Origin: Stephanodiscus triporus
Taxonomy: Eukaryota > Bacillariophyta > Thalassiosirophyceae > Thalassiosirales > Thalassiosiraceae
Assembly: GCA_036939755.1 (NCBI GenBank)
Contig: JALLAZ010000271.1
Coordinates: 1 to 17,903, forward strand
Direction: 5' to 3'
DNA length: 17,903 bases
Every line of letters begins with the position of its first letter. The stretch's first letter is position 1. This document shows, one piece after another, positions 8,894-17,758 of this stretch. A program made the position numbers and the translations under genes. A model generated the notes under the pieces. It saw only the letters and a program-made list of their open reading frames with translations, ran no database searches and was not told the DNA's origin.

Positions 8894-11317
8894 CTATCGA
8901 ATCATTGGGCTTCCACAAAAGTTCCCCATCGCAAGATTATTTCCTTTTCTTTCACTGGGAGGACTTCCGAAGACGTCCCAAAATCTTAGCGTCTCATCAG
9001 CGGCAGCGGATACGACACATCCACCATCTGGACTTTGATCCATGTGAAGAACCTAAATGTGGTAAGCATAACATGAGGCGTTGTAATACGAAATGAGTAA
9101 TCAACAAAAGAGCTAACAATAAACCTCATTGCGCAAGAGAGTCAATTATGCAATCACCGAACGCACCCTAGCAGTATGACCCTTGAATTCCTGGATCTTC
9201 GTCATGGTAGGATACTTCCACAAAATCAATTGATTCTCACTGAAACCGTGACTCGAACATATCTCCCGCTGGTGCTTCGACCAAAGAAGTGAGCAAACCT
9301 GACTACCGGTATCAATCGAATTCAAAACCGCGCCTGAATTCGTATTCCAAAACTTGATGGTTCGATCGGCGGTGCCGCCGCCGCTAGCGAGCAGCCCCCG
9401 ATGGAACGGACACCAAGCTAGGGCCTTCACAGCGGCCTTGTGATGCGTAAGGGCCAGCCGTGGGCCGATGTTCGACGCATCGAAGTTGGCGCCCCGACGT
9501 GACATGGACGCGTCCCAGAGGCAGAGCAGATTCTCGTTCCCGCCGCTCGCCAGGGTGCTGCCCTCGTCGTTCCATCTCAGGCCGCACACCTCCTGGGTGT
9601 GCCCGACATAGGTGCTCACCACGTGATTTCGACTTCGCACGTCGTGCTGCACGATCAGCGAGTCCCGACCCCCGGAGCTCAGCCAGTGTTGGTTCCAGCT
9701 GAGAGCCCCGACCCGCGCCGAGTGTCCGTCCAGCGACCTAAGTCGACGCTCCGCCTCGGCGTCCCATAGCTGCACGACGTTGAGATTCGTGCCCACGGCG
9801 ATGAAGTTACTGTTCCCCTTGTCGCGGACCCAGCTCACGCTTGTGACAAAGTCGGAGTCCTCCCTGAGCGTGAGTAGGTGCTTGATGTTTCCCGTGTCGG
9901 CCTCCCAGAGATACACGCACTGGCCGAGGGCAACTGCAAGGACGTTGCTCTCGCTCCAGCTCACGAGGTTGAGGTAATAATCGTCGACGAGCTCGGGCGC
10001 GTCGAGTATCCTCGACGGCGTCTTGGGTATTCGCCTCCCGATCGACTTCGTCACGTTCCGCAGGCGATTCTCCGCCTGGGAGAGCGAATCGAAGGGTGTG
10101 ACGCCGTTGGCGGTATTGTGCTGGCTGGAGTTTGATGCGGCTCGATGGAGGACGTGCAGCTGATCGTGGGCGAACGGATCGACGGCGACGTTGCCGTTCC
10201 CGCCGCGATGACGACGATTTCCGGTCGACGACGTCTGCCGTTTGTAATGCGGCGAGGAGAGCGGGGACAGGCATCGCGACGAGGATGACGACAGGACCGG
10301 CGGCGTCAGGCGTCGTCCGGGCGTGGACGACGGTGTCGATATGCCATGAGCGGCCCCGGCGCCCGTGTCGTTGTCGGACGGATCGTCGTTCGATCCCGTG
10401 CTCATGGACCGATACGACGAGGATGCGGTGGACAGCGATGAGGACGACAGCATGTCCTCCCTCTTCGTCCCCTGGAAGGATAGCATCCGTTGCATGCCGC
10501 CCCTTCGAGGGGGCTGGGGCGACCCGCTCGCTCCTCCTCCTCCTCCTCCCTGCGATTCGTCGTCGTTCAACGACGCGTATACGATGCTCTCGACGTTCTC
10601 GCGATTGTGTCCCCCCATCATGCTCGCGCCCGAACCGTCGATGGCCGTCGCCGCACGATTGTCCGTATCGCGACCGTCGTCCGGGACGGACGAGGACGCA
10701 TTGATCGATGAAACGCAAGGATACCTGCCCGCCAACGGCGCGTCGTCCATCGGGAGGTTCAAAAGCGCCCCCCTCATCCTACGATTGAACTCGGCCTGGA
10801 GCGGCGTCACGGCGCTGTCGGCGCCGACGGTCGGGGGGGGGATCGTCGTCGACGGTGATCCCGTACCGGACGTCGGACCGTTGTTGCCGATCGACGACTG
10901 CGAGTTTGGATCGCCGTTCTCCCCCGTCGGATTCATCCGACGCATGTGCTGTCGTCTCGACAGCTTCTCGAAGGTCCGGCCGAGATTTTTCTCCACCGAT
11001 TCGACCGAGGCGCGGCAGATGTCCACCCGCAGCGCCGAGCGGTTCGGTATGAATCGATCGCTCGAGTAGTGCGACGAGTAGCGGTCGATCGTCGCACCCC
11101 CCCCCAATCCCCGACGACATTCCGTCTTGGGAGGGGTGCGAAGCAGGGGCGGTGAGAGGGACATTCCGCTATCCCTCCCGATTCGCTTCTTCGGGGTAGT
11201 CGCCGGACGACGCTTCGCCGGCGTCATGCCCCCTCCCGACGATGGGTTGTTGTGTTTCGACTTGCTCGGCGTGAGACATTGCGACGTCGTCGTCATCGCC
11301 ATTCTTCGCGTCCCCAC
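8894..11317 (-). CDS. CDC20: Cdc20/Fizzy-family APC/C activator (WD40)
   Basis: Two exons (11317-9167 and 9052-8894) join across a 114-base intron with GTGCGT donor to give 769 residues. The join restores [14 protein letters not shown] and completes the last WD40 blade. The protein recruits substrates to the anaphase-promoting complex ubiquitin ligase. A C-box, DRFIPNR, is at 87-93. A low-complexity linker is followed by [15 protein letters not shown] near 437 and a seven-bladed WD40 propeller (motifs [30 protein letters not shown]). The C-terminus is Ile-Arg, the IR tail that docks on [17 protein letters not shown] and WKYPTMTK look more like Cdc20 than Cdh1, but the split is not certain. 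The N-terminal region is long for the family (human Cdc20 is 499 residues) because of Ser/Gly/Asn-rich sequence. The gene is head-to-head with the folate gene and has E2F-type sites upstream. Confidence 0.92.
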
Positions 11318-11540
11318 GGATGAGAGAGAGATGACGACGACGATGATGATCGCTCGAGCCCCTCGTTCTTCTCTTTCGACTGCGTCGTTTTGACGACGAT
11401 TCGCTTCGGCGTGGTTTGCGGGCGGGGATGCAAAACCCTCCTCTCCGGCGCGTTTGAACAGTGGCTAATTGAAAGCACATGTTGTTGATGATACACAATA
11501 TCACGTCGGAATGAAGTCGTTTTCCCGTGTCCAGCGAGAA

Positions 11541-11564
11541 TTTTGAGAAAGGTTTTGAGAAAGG
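11541..11564. repeat. Perfect 12-base tandem repeat, two copies
   Basis: The unit TTTTGAGAAAGG is repeated exactly (11541-11552 and 11553-11564). It directly abuts the first E2F-type motif in the divergent promoter. Confidence 0.85.
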
Positions 11565-11572
11565 TTTGGCGC
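11565..11572 (+). promoter_or_regulatory. E2F/DP-type site 1
   Basis: TTTGGCGC is an exact match to the canonical E2F consensus TTTSGCGC. It lies 107 bases upstream of the HPPK-DHPS start and about 250 bases upstream of the Cdc20-family start. Confidence 0.55.
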
Positions 11573-11586
11573 TTCCGGCGCGTTTA

Positions 11587-11595
11587 TTTCCCGCC
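11587..11595 (+). promoter_or_regulatory. E2F/DP-type site 2
   Basis: TTTCCCGCC matches the E2F consensus TTTSSCGCC. It sits 14 bases after site 1 in the same promoter. Confidence 0.55.
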
Positions 11596-11612
11596 AGTTT
11601 TATTTTTTTATT

Positions 11613-11621
11613 TTTGGCGGG
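11613..11621 (+). promoter_or_regulatory. E2F/DP-type site 3
   Basis: TTTGGCGGG is a further E2F-type sequence (TTTSGCGS core), separated from site 2 by a T-rich run and 57 bases upstream of the HPPK-DHPS start. Confidence 0.5.
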
Positions 11622-11678
11622 CGTCGCTCGCTCCTCTCTCGTTTCTCCAAGCCGACAGCCAACAGAGAGCAGGAGCCA

Positions 11679-13571
11679 ATGAGGAGGGAAAAGCACCGAA
11701 CACTCCCACGCGAACCGTCCATCTTACTACTCGTCATCGCCCTCTCCACGATGTTGGCATCGCGCGCGCGCTGCGCGCCGATCGCCGCCGGCATCTTCTC
11801 CTCCGTGGGACCGGGAGGGGTCCCTAGTCGCCGACGTCGTCGCCCGATTCCCCCCGTCGTCCTCGTGCCGTCCCTATCCTCCATATCGTCGTCCCGGATC
11901 CTCGCGACGGTAGGCCGGTCCCCGTCGGAACTCCTCTTTCCCCCGTCGACGATGCGACGACTGCGCGGGGGGGGCGGCGGTTACGCCCACGACTCCGTGC
12001 GAGCGACGTCGTCGTTTGAACGCGACGGCGACGACGACCGCGCGGACGGACGACGGGGATCGCCGTTGTACCCCTGGCGGAGGGCCTACCTCGCCGTTGG
12101 CTCCAACCTCGGCGACAGGCACGGGAACGTCGCCGACGCCCTCGTCGCGCTCGCGTCTCGGGGCGACGTTCGAGTCCTCAGGACGTCGTACCTCAGGATC
12201 ACCCCGCCCATGTACGTGACGGATCAGCCCCCGTTCCTCAACGGCGCCGTGGAAATCGAGACGACGCTCCGGCCGGTCGAATTGCTCCGCAGGCTGAAGT
12301 CCGTCGAGGGGATGCTGGGGAGGGAGGCGGCGGGGACGAGGTTCGGGCCCAGGACGATCGATATGGACATATTGCTATACGAGGACGACAACGACGACGG
12401 CGGCGACGACTGTCCGACGGCCCGTCCTTCCTCCATCGTGATGCGCACGGAGGAATTGGAGATACCTCACCCTCGCATGTCGGAGAGGGAGTTCGTACTA
12501 TCGCCCATGCGCGACCTCGAGAGGTCGTCGTCGTGGAAGGATGACGGCAGGATCATCGTACATCCGGTCCACAACGAGTCGATGTCCGGGCTGTTGAATT
12601 CGCTCGTGAAACGAAACGGAGGCCGCGACGTCATCGCGGGCGACGGCAGCGATCGCGCGAACGGGGGGAGCGATAGGGCCGTCAGGGTCCTGCCCTTGCC
12701 ACGGGGGAGGATGATGCACCTCAACGAGACGATAATCATGGGCATACTCAACGTGACGCCCGACAGCTTCAGCGACGGCGGTCGGTATTCCGCCTCGGTC
12801 GACGAGGCCGCGATGCGCGCGATGCGATTGGTGGAGGACGGCGCTGGAATTATCGACGTCGGGGGCGAATCGACCCGTCCCGGGGCCGCGGACGTGCCCG
12901 CGGACGAGGAGCTCGATCGGGCGATACCCGTCATCAGGCGCATACGCGAGATGTCCGACGTGCCGATATCGATCGACACGCGTCGGTCGGTCGTCGCCAG
13001 GGCCGCGATCGAGGCGGGCGCGGACGTAGTCAACGACGTCTCGGGGGGGACGCACGATCCGCACATGCTCGGGTGCGTGGCGTCCATGGGCGTGCCGATG
13101 ATAATCATGCACATGCGAGGGAATCCGAGGACGATGCAGTCCCTCGCGGACTACGACGGCGTCGGGGGGGTCGTCGACGGCGTGGCGGGGGAGCTGATGC
13201 GACGCTCGGCGGACGCGGAGGAGGCGGGCGTGCCCCGATGGCTACAGGTGATCGATCCCGGCATCGGCTTTGCCAAGGACTTCGACGGGAACCTGTCGAT
13301 ACTGAGAAACGTCGACGCACTGAGGAGGTCCTGCGGCGATATGCCGATCCTGTTCGGACCGAGTCGGAAGGGTTTCATCGGCAAGATCACGGGGGAAACG
13401 AACCCGGAGGAAAGGGATTACGGGACCGTAGCCGCGATCATCGCGTCGATGGCCCTCACGACCGATGGAGGGGACACCGATTCGTGCATTATCCTGCGAG
13501 TGCACAATGTCAGGGCGGTCAAGCAAGCGGTCCTGGTTTACGATGCGATTCGGAATGCACGGAGATATTAA
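11679..13571 (+). CDS. Bifunctional HPPK-dihydropteroate synthase (folate synthesis)
   Basis: A single exon encodes 630 residues. The HPPK domain (about 134-270) transfers pyrophosphate to 6-hydroxymethyl-dihydropterin; it shows AYLAVGSNLGDR and the signature FGPRTIDMDILLY near 220. The dihydropteroate synthase domain (about 352-630) joins the product to p-aminobenzoate; it shows ILNVTPDSFSDGG, IDVGGESTRPGA, DVVNDVSGG, GPSRKGFIG and the closing RVH. Both active sites look complete. This folK-folP fusion order is standard in plants and many protists. The N-terminal 130 residues are an extension. It starts with a basic stretch and a hydrophobic segment (about 14-27), which could be a signal peptide or an organelle presequence; no FAP motif follows, and plant homologues are mitochondrial. 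A later start at Met25 would remove part of that segment. The T-rich promoter with E2F-type sites lies just upstream. Confidence 0.95.
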   Translation: MRREKHRTLPREPSILLLVIALSTMLASRARCAPIAAGIFSSVGPGGVPSRRRRRPIPPVVLVPSLSSISSSRILATVGRSPSELLFPPSTMRRLRGGGGGYAHDSVRATSSFERDGDDDRADGRRGSPLYPWRRAYLAVGSNLGDRHGNVADALVALASRGDVRVLRTSYLRITPPMYVTDQPPFLNGAVEIETTLRPVELLRRLKSVEGMLGREAAGTRFGPRTIDMDILLYEDDNDDGGDDCPTARPSSIVMRTEELEIPHPRMSEREFVLSPMRDLERSSSWKDDGRIIVHPVHNESMSGLLNSLVKRNGGRDVIAGDGSDRANGGSDRAVRVLPLPRGRMMHLNETIIMGILNVTPDSFSDGGRYSASVDEAAMRAMRLVEDGAGIIDVGGESTRPGAADVPADEELDRAIPVIRRIREMSDVPISIDTRRSVVARAAIEAGADVVNDVSGGTHDPHMLGCVASMGVPMIIMHMRGNPRTMQSLADYDGVGGVVDGVAGELMRRSADAEEAGVPRWLQVIDPGIGFAKDFDGNLSILRNVDALRRSCGDMPILFGPSRKGFIGKITGETNPEERDYGTVAAIIASMALTTDGGDTDSCIILRVHNVRAVKQAVLVYDAIRNARRY

Positions 13572-13675
13572 TTAATTGACCCCCCTTTCAACTTCGGATC
13601 TTTGGCTTCCCGGCAGGATATCGAAGATTACTTATCAGAAAAATAAAATGGTACAATATCGTTATAGTACACGTT

Positions 13676-15400
13676 TTAATTCAATTGCTCAATGGTATCA
13701 ACCCACCACTGAGGAAGTGGAGCATTCACAGTTATACCCACTTCTTTTATCGTTAGAGAAGCAGCATGGAGAAAGAATCGTTCGCGCTGATTATTGAATT
13801 TACCAATTGTATCAATTACTGCTTTGGGTAGGGCTGAGTCGACTGCGTCGGTCTTGACCATCGATGAGCCACGCCGCTTCTTTTGCCCTTTCTCGGCGCC
13901 CTTTGAGCTGCCCTCGAGTGTGGGGTACGATGCATACATGGGATCTAAAAATATCGGATGGCCGAGACTGGCACAATGTACACGTACTTGATGCTTGCGC
14001 CCGGTGAGCGTCGATACTTCCAGCAAGAGAGCGTCCGGTGAGGATATTTCATTTCCAAATACCTTTGTCACTCTATAAGATGAGCGCGCAGGCCTTCCGT
14101 CTACGGGATAATCAATGGTACCAGTTGAGCCCAACGATAACAGTGGAGTTTATTCGTTGAGACTGTCAATAGTATGAATGGTATTGCATCCAGGAACCAG
14201 TGACAAATACTTTTTTTCAGACCTACGTAGGAAGAACAATGCGATCAATCTCAGATGAATCTCATCTGTCTTGGCGAGGACAATGCTTCCCGACGTGCCA
14301 CGATCGAGCCGATGAACGATGCCCCTTGCAGATGGATTCAACGTGGATAGAGGCACGGAACAATCCACGAGGGCTTCGACGAGGCTAATATCTGTCCTCT
14401 TTGCCCCGGACCCCGTGCTCTTCGAGTGATAGCATACCATCCCGGATGGTTTGGAAACTACTATGACGTCGGGGGTTTCGTAAAGCACACGAATATCGGG
14501 ACCGCAAAGCGACTGGAGACGAGCCTCCGTTCGCGTCGCATCGACACCATCGTCGGCGCTGTTGCCACCCTTGCGGCGCTCCGAGGCCAGCGCCCTTCGA
14601 CGTTGCGATCCCGCAGCCTTCTTTGCCATCCGCCGCGCTCGTTCTAGTAATATGTTGGATTGCAACGCATATTTCACGATCCCATGATGTCGTACTCGGG
14701 ACGATGTCGGATTGAGCGCGTAGTAAGCCAACGATAGCGATACGATGTCGGGCGTCACCATGGCGGACGGATCAGTCGAATGCATTTCGTCGACGAGATC
14801 GAGCATCGCCAGGGAAATTTCGGGATGGACCGCTGACGACGGATTTTCATCGGTGACATCTCCATCCTCGTCGCCGCAACATGACGCCATAACGGAATTT
14901 ATTATCGCTGCCAAAACCCCTCGATCTCTTCCAGCGGCCTCGACTGCGGCACCGATCAGCCGACTCGCGACTTCTTTTGCATCGAGCTTGGCCGAAAAAA
15001 TGTCAAGAATGTTGTTTGATTTCAATGCAGCCTGAACTCCATCGGTTTCACTCGATCTATAGGACTCTTTCATCATCACGGATAAGTCGGACAGTTGCAT
15101 GATTGATAGCGATTCTTCGTCATCGCTTTGAATACTCGGTATTGATTCGGGTTGCCTGGACCTGCGGGTTCCCGACGAATGGATGAAACGGCCTCGTTCA
15201 TGAAGTGGAATGGAAAAACGACATACAGCAATATGACGAGAATCAATGTAACACCCCCTTGAATTGTGTGAAAATGACGCAGCATGTTTCGCCCCGAGCA
15301 GCAGTGTTCTGCTCATGTTTGATGATGCCCTTGCCGCTTCGATGCTCGACATCGTCAACACCGTGGCAGCTTTGACGATAACATTCCTCGACCTCATCAT
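13676..15400 (-). CDS. RluA-family pseudouridine synthase, interrupted by an in-frame TAA
   Basis: A minus-strand frame runs from 15400 to 13676 and is broken only by TAA at 14152-14150 (codon 417). Upstream are the RluA motifs VVSKPSGMVCYHS and GIVHRLDRGTSG with catalytic Asp366, then KKYLSLVPG. Downstream in the same frame are GTIDYPVDGRPARSSYRV, TGRKHQVRVHCASLGHP and LDPMY, which the fold also needs. The enzyme should convert uridine to pseudouridine in rRNA, tRNA or mRNA. The first 80 residues are Arg/Ser-rich without acidic runs, compatible with a mitochondrial presequence; several Met (1, 2, 17, 29) could start. An N-terminal region (about 100-300) has no recognised domain. The stop may be a sequence error, a null allele, readthrough or a short intron. 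Except for the stop, the frame is intact and motifs are conserved, so decay looks recent or absent. Confidence 0.8.
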
Positions 15401-15890
15401 GTCACGCTCGACCAGCTGTTATTGGTTCTCCGCCTGGCGTTTCCTTTTTACGGCGAAGGATGCGGAATGTAGCGGCGTTGCCATAAGTGGTGGATGTGGA
15501 TATTATTGCTCAGCCCAACCAACATCCTGTCTTCAGCTACCGGTGGAATTAGTATTGTATACACAACGACAACATCTCCCAGTGGAATAATATTATGGAA
15601 GCCGGACTTTCTCACCAAGCTAAGACTGTCCCGAAAAATTTCTCACAGTTCGATCTAAAGTGGGATAATGAATAGGTAAAATGAAGGAACCGAACACTGA
15701 TCCTAAAAAGTGAACGCGAGCTCTGATTCGCTGTTGTGGCGGAAAATGAATTATCGCGCCCTCACGATGGTGCCACTTCGCTGTGATAAAATTCGTTTAC
15801 TGTCATAGGTCATAGGGCATGCCATGAAGGAAGCAGCATGATATCGAGGCTCGAGACCATCAAGTTCACCTTGCTAGTTGATGTTTACAA
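15401..15890. other. Divergent spacer, no gene recognised
   Basis: These 490 bases separate the head-to-head RluA-family and cysteine-rich protein genes and should hold both promoters. I see no clear TATA box, E2F-type site, RNA gene or further exon. A short minus-strand ATG frame near 15480 ends quickly in a stop and does not join the downstream gene. Confidence 0.5.
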
Positions 15891-16814
15891 ATGAAGAAAT
15901 CCGAAGTACCCCCTACAGCTCCTACAGCTCCTACAGCTCCTACAGCCCCTTCAGCTCCTTGCATGGGCGTTGCAGAAGTTACTGCCACCCCGTTAGATGA
16001 TATCGTGATCACTGTCATTGGCATAGAAGAAGCGCCTCCCGCAAGTGTAGGAGTGAATATCCATGTTTCGGCTTCAGGAAGAGCTGAAGACTCAGACTCA
16101 AGCTCGCAACCGAGGACATCTTCAGTCAGCAGATCTAGAAACATCAGCGGAAAGTGGTATTTTATAGCCCTCACAATCGGGCTGGTGTTGGTGATCATTG
16201 CACTGGCCATCGGCCTAACCCTAACCCTACTGCCTGATCCTCCGACCACTGCAACTCCCACTGTAACTCCCCCAGCAACTACTGTCGGGACTCTAAGGCC
16301 AACCAGCGTAGCCGAGAACGCATCCACAGGGCCACCCACCCTAACCAAGGACGCACCCTCTGTCACAGATGGTGCTTGCCCTTGTTCTTCTTGCTGCGTC
16401 AACAAGGACTGCAATTATAATACTATGACATCGTGTTTTCCATATGATTCTCTCTACGATGAATATGAATGCAGTGAAGGTGAATTTTGTAACGATACGA
16501 ATCCCTGTTCAGGTGTATGTGCGCCCACTTGTGCAAGCATGGGTGGTAGCTGCGTGGACCAGGACTGCATTGTGCTTAATTCTGAAAATCCTTGGGATAC
16601 AAATGAATACACATGCATTGGCGGTGAACTTTGCGACCGTCAACATCCCTGTTCCGGTACATGTGTACCTGCTATTTGCCCTTGTATGTCCTGCTGCACC
16701 AACGAGGACTGCATTGAACTTCCGTGCGGTATTACTGGATTTACATATGTATGTGAAGTCAGTGAATATTGCGACGATCGGAATCCCTGCGATGGTTTTT
16801 GTACGTACACGTAG
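15891..16814 (+). CDS. Type II membrane protein with cysteine-rich repeats and PTAP tract (unknown function)
   Basis: I do not recognise this family. A single exon gives 307 residues. The N-terminus has no signal peptide and starts with a PTAP tract (PTAPTAPTAPTAPSAP, about 8-23). One strong transmembrane helix lies at about 89-114, followed by a Thr/Pro-rich stalk with at least one N-glycosylation sequon. The rest is three cysteine-rich repeats (about 162-307) sharing the outline C-x-x-(D/K)-C ... (Y/E)-(E/T/V)-C-x-x-x-E-x-C-(N/D)-x-x-x-P-C-x-G-x-C. Repeats 1 and 3 have ten cysteines each and share CPCxSCCxNxDC; repeat 2 has seven and starts CASMGGSC. The likely topology is cytosolic N-terminus and disulphide-bonded luminal or cell-surface C-terminus. 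Possible roles include cell-surface adhesion or protease-resistant ectodomain, but nothing in sequence decides this. Coding repeats and regular cysteine spacing support a real gene. Confidence 0.72.
   Translation: MKKSEVPPTAPTAPTAPTAPSAPCMGVAEVTATPLDDIVITVIGIEEAPPASVGVNIHVSASGRAEDSDSSSQPRTSSVSRSRNISGKWYFIALTIGLVLVIIALAIGLTLTLLPDPPTTATPTVTPPATTVGTLRPTSVAENASTGPPTLTKDAPSVTDGACPCSSCCVNKDCNYNTMTSCFPYDSLYDEYECSEGEFCNDTNPCSGVCAPTCASMGGSCVDQDCIVLNSENPWDTNEYTCIGGELCDRQHPCSGTCVPAICPCMSCCTNEDCIELPCGITGFTYVCEVSEYCDDRNPCDGFCTYT
15912..15956 (+). repeat. 9-base tandem repeat encoding Pro-Thr-Ala
   Basis: Five tandem copies of CCTACAGCT occur, the last two slightly diverged (CCTACAGCC, CCTTCAGCT). The 9-base unit keeps frame and encodes the PTA repeat at the N-terminus of the cysteine-rich membrane protein. 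Copy number is likely to vary between strains. Confidence 0.9.
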
Positions 16815-16999
16815 TTCGAATAGATGGCGCCTCGCCAAACCCTTTCCAGGGTTGCTAAAAACAGAGATTAGGTAGCATAATACGTAAGGAGGACGTTTCA
16901 AGATTTTGGGAGAATGAGTACTTTCAAACCGACCTATATCTTTTATACTCTCCAACAAGTCGCATTTCCCTTCGTCGTTCGAACGTTTCCAATCTTGCC

Positions 17000-17758
17000 T
17001 CAGATTTCAACTGCGTCCATCACATCGCCTCCATCCCAATTCTCTTCCAATTTCCTCTTCCACTTTCCCACATTACTTTCGTCCACCCTCCTCAACAATC
17101 TCGCCTGCGCTTCCATCGCCAGAAGTTTCGAATCCGCATCATTGCATATCCTCCTCTGATAGACCATGTCCCAAACCTGATCGTTCTGGTCCAATTCCAG
17201 GACGACCCCGGGGCCCGTGACGTACGAACAGCAGGTGAGTACGAATCCCGATCCCGCGAGCTCGGAGGCCACCGTCGGCGAGAGTCCGTTGTTGACGTTG
17301 GCGAGGACGTGTCGTACGTCGCTCGAGGGTGCTATCCGAGAGGAGCACGTGAGGCAGTTTCCGCGACGGCACTCGTGCGGTATGTGCGACAGCGCCAAGG
17401 AGGAGGAGGAAGACGACGCCCCTCGCGCCGTCGTCGACTCGCCGCCGCCGTCCTCCTCCTCCTCACCCCAATCTCTGTAGCGATTCGAGAATAGCGATTG
17501 TCGTTCGAGGGCTTGCAGTATGGGTTCGTCCCTCCGCACGAATATCGTGGCGGAATGTCCCTGGTGGTGAATCTGGACGGGGTAACCCTCGTCGTCGTCG
17601 CCGAGATCGAGGGTCATCGGCCCTCGGCTGTCGAGGACAGAACGCCGAGGTTTGTGCCCTAAAAGAACGGATGGAGAAAATGCAGCGAGTGACGTAGTGC
17701 CGATGAGTGATAATAATAAAATAATCGCTTCTGCGCGAAGGGTTGGTGTGGTTGTCAT
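17000..17758 (-). CDS. Plastid-targeted [2Fe-2S] ferredoxin-like protein with C-terminal extension
   Basis: A single exon encodes 252 residues. The signal peptide (about 1-26) ends in SLAA/FSPS, a diatom plastid-import motif with Phe at the cleavage site. The mature domain shows the plant-type ferredoxin ligands Cys130, Cys135 and Cys138 in CRRGNCLTC, and Cys176 in FVLTCC. The spacing C-x4-C-x2-C is standard, but the gap to the last ligand is 37 residues against the usual 29. An acidic and Ser-rich insertion (about 98-122) sits before the first ligand, and about 55 residues follow the domain (DMVYQRRICNDAD onward, charged and probably helical). It should carry single electrons in the plastid, but the loop changes argue against simple replacement of photosynthetic ferredoxin PetF. 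It may be an FdC-like or lineage-specific ferredoxin; the partner is unknown. Confidence 0.85.
   Translation of the reverse strand: MTTTPTLRAEAIILLLSLIGTTSLAAFSPSVLLGHKPRRSVLDSRGPMTLDLGDDDEGYPVQIHHQGHSATIFVRRDEPILQALERQSLFSNRYRDWGEEEEDGGGESTTARGASSSSSSLALSHIPHECRRGNCLTCSSRIAPSSDVRHVLANVNNGLSPTVASELAGSGFVLTCCSYVTGPGVVLELDQNDQVWDMVYQRRICNDADSKLLAMEAQARLLRRVDESNVGKWKRKLEENWDGGDVMDAVEI

Larger units (their letters stand above)
11318..11678. promoter_or_regulatory. Divergent promoter region of Cdc20-family and HPPK-DHPS genes
   Basis: These 361 bases separate the two head-to-head start codons. The half nearer the folate gene is T-rich and carries three E2F-type motifs and a 12-base tandem repeat, listed separately. 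The Cdc20-proximal half shows nothing I recognise. Confidence 0.6.

Noticed and set aside
9807..10718. 303-codon minus-strand frame overlapping the Cdc20-family gene in another frame
   Set aside because: Arg/His/Ser-rich low-complexity translation with no motif; the overlapping frame encodes a clear C-box and WD40 propeller.
16213..16230. Telomere-like CCTAACCCTAACCCTA run
   Set aside because: Only about two and a half units, lying in frame inside the transmembrane segment of the cysteine-rich protein gene (Leu-Thr-Leu-Thr-Leu), so coding sequence explains it.
15866..16414. 182-codon minus-strand open frame opposite the cysteine-rich protein gene
   Set aside because: Its translation is a mirror of the Pro/Thr/Ala repeats (Gly-Ala-Val runs) with no domain, and the plus strand has the regular cysteine repeats.
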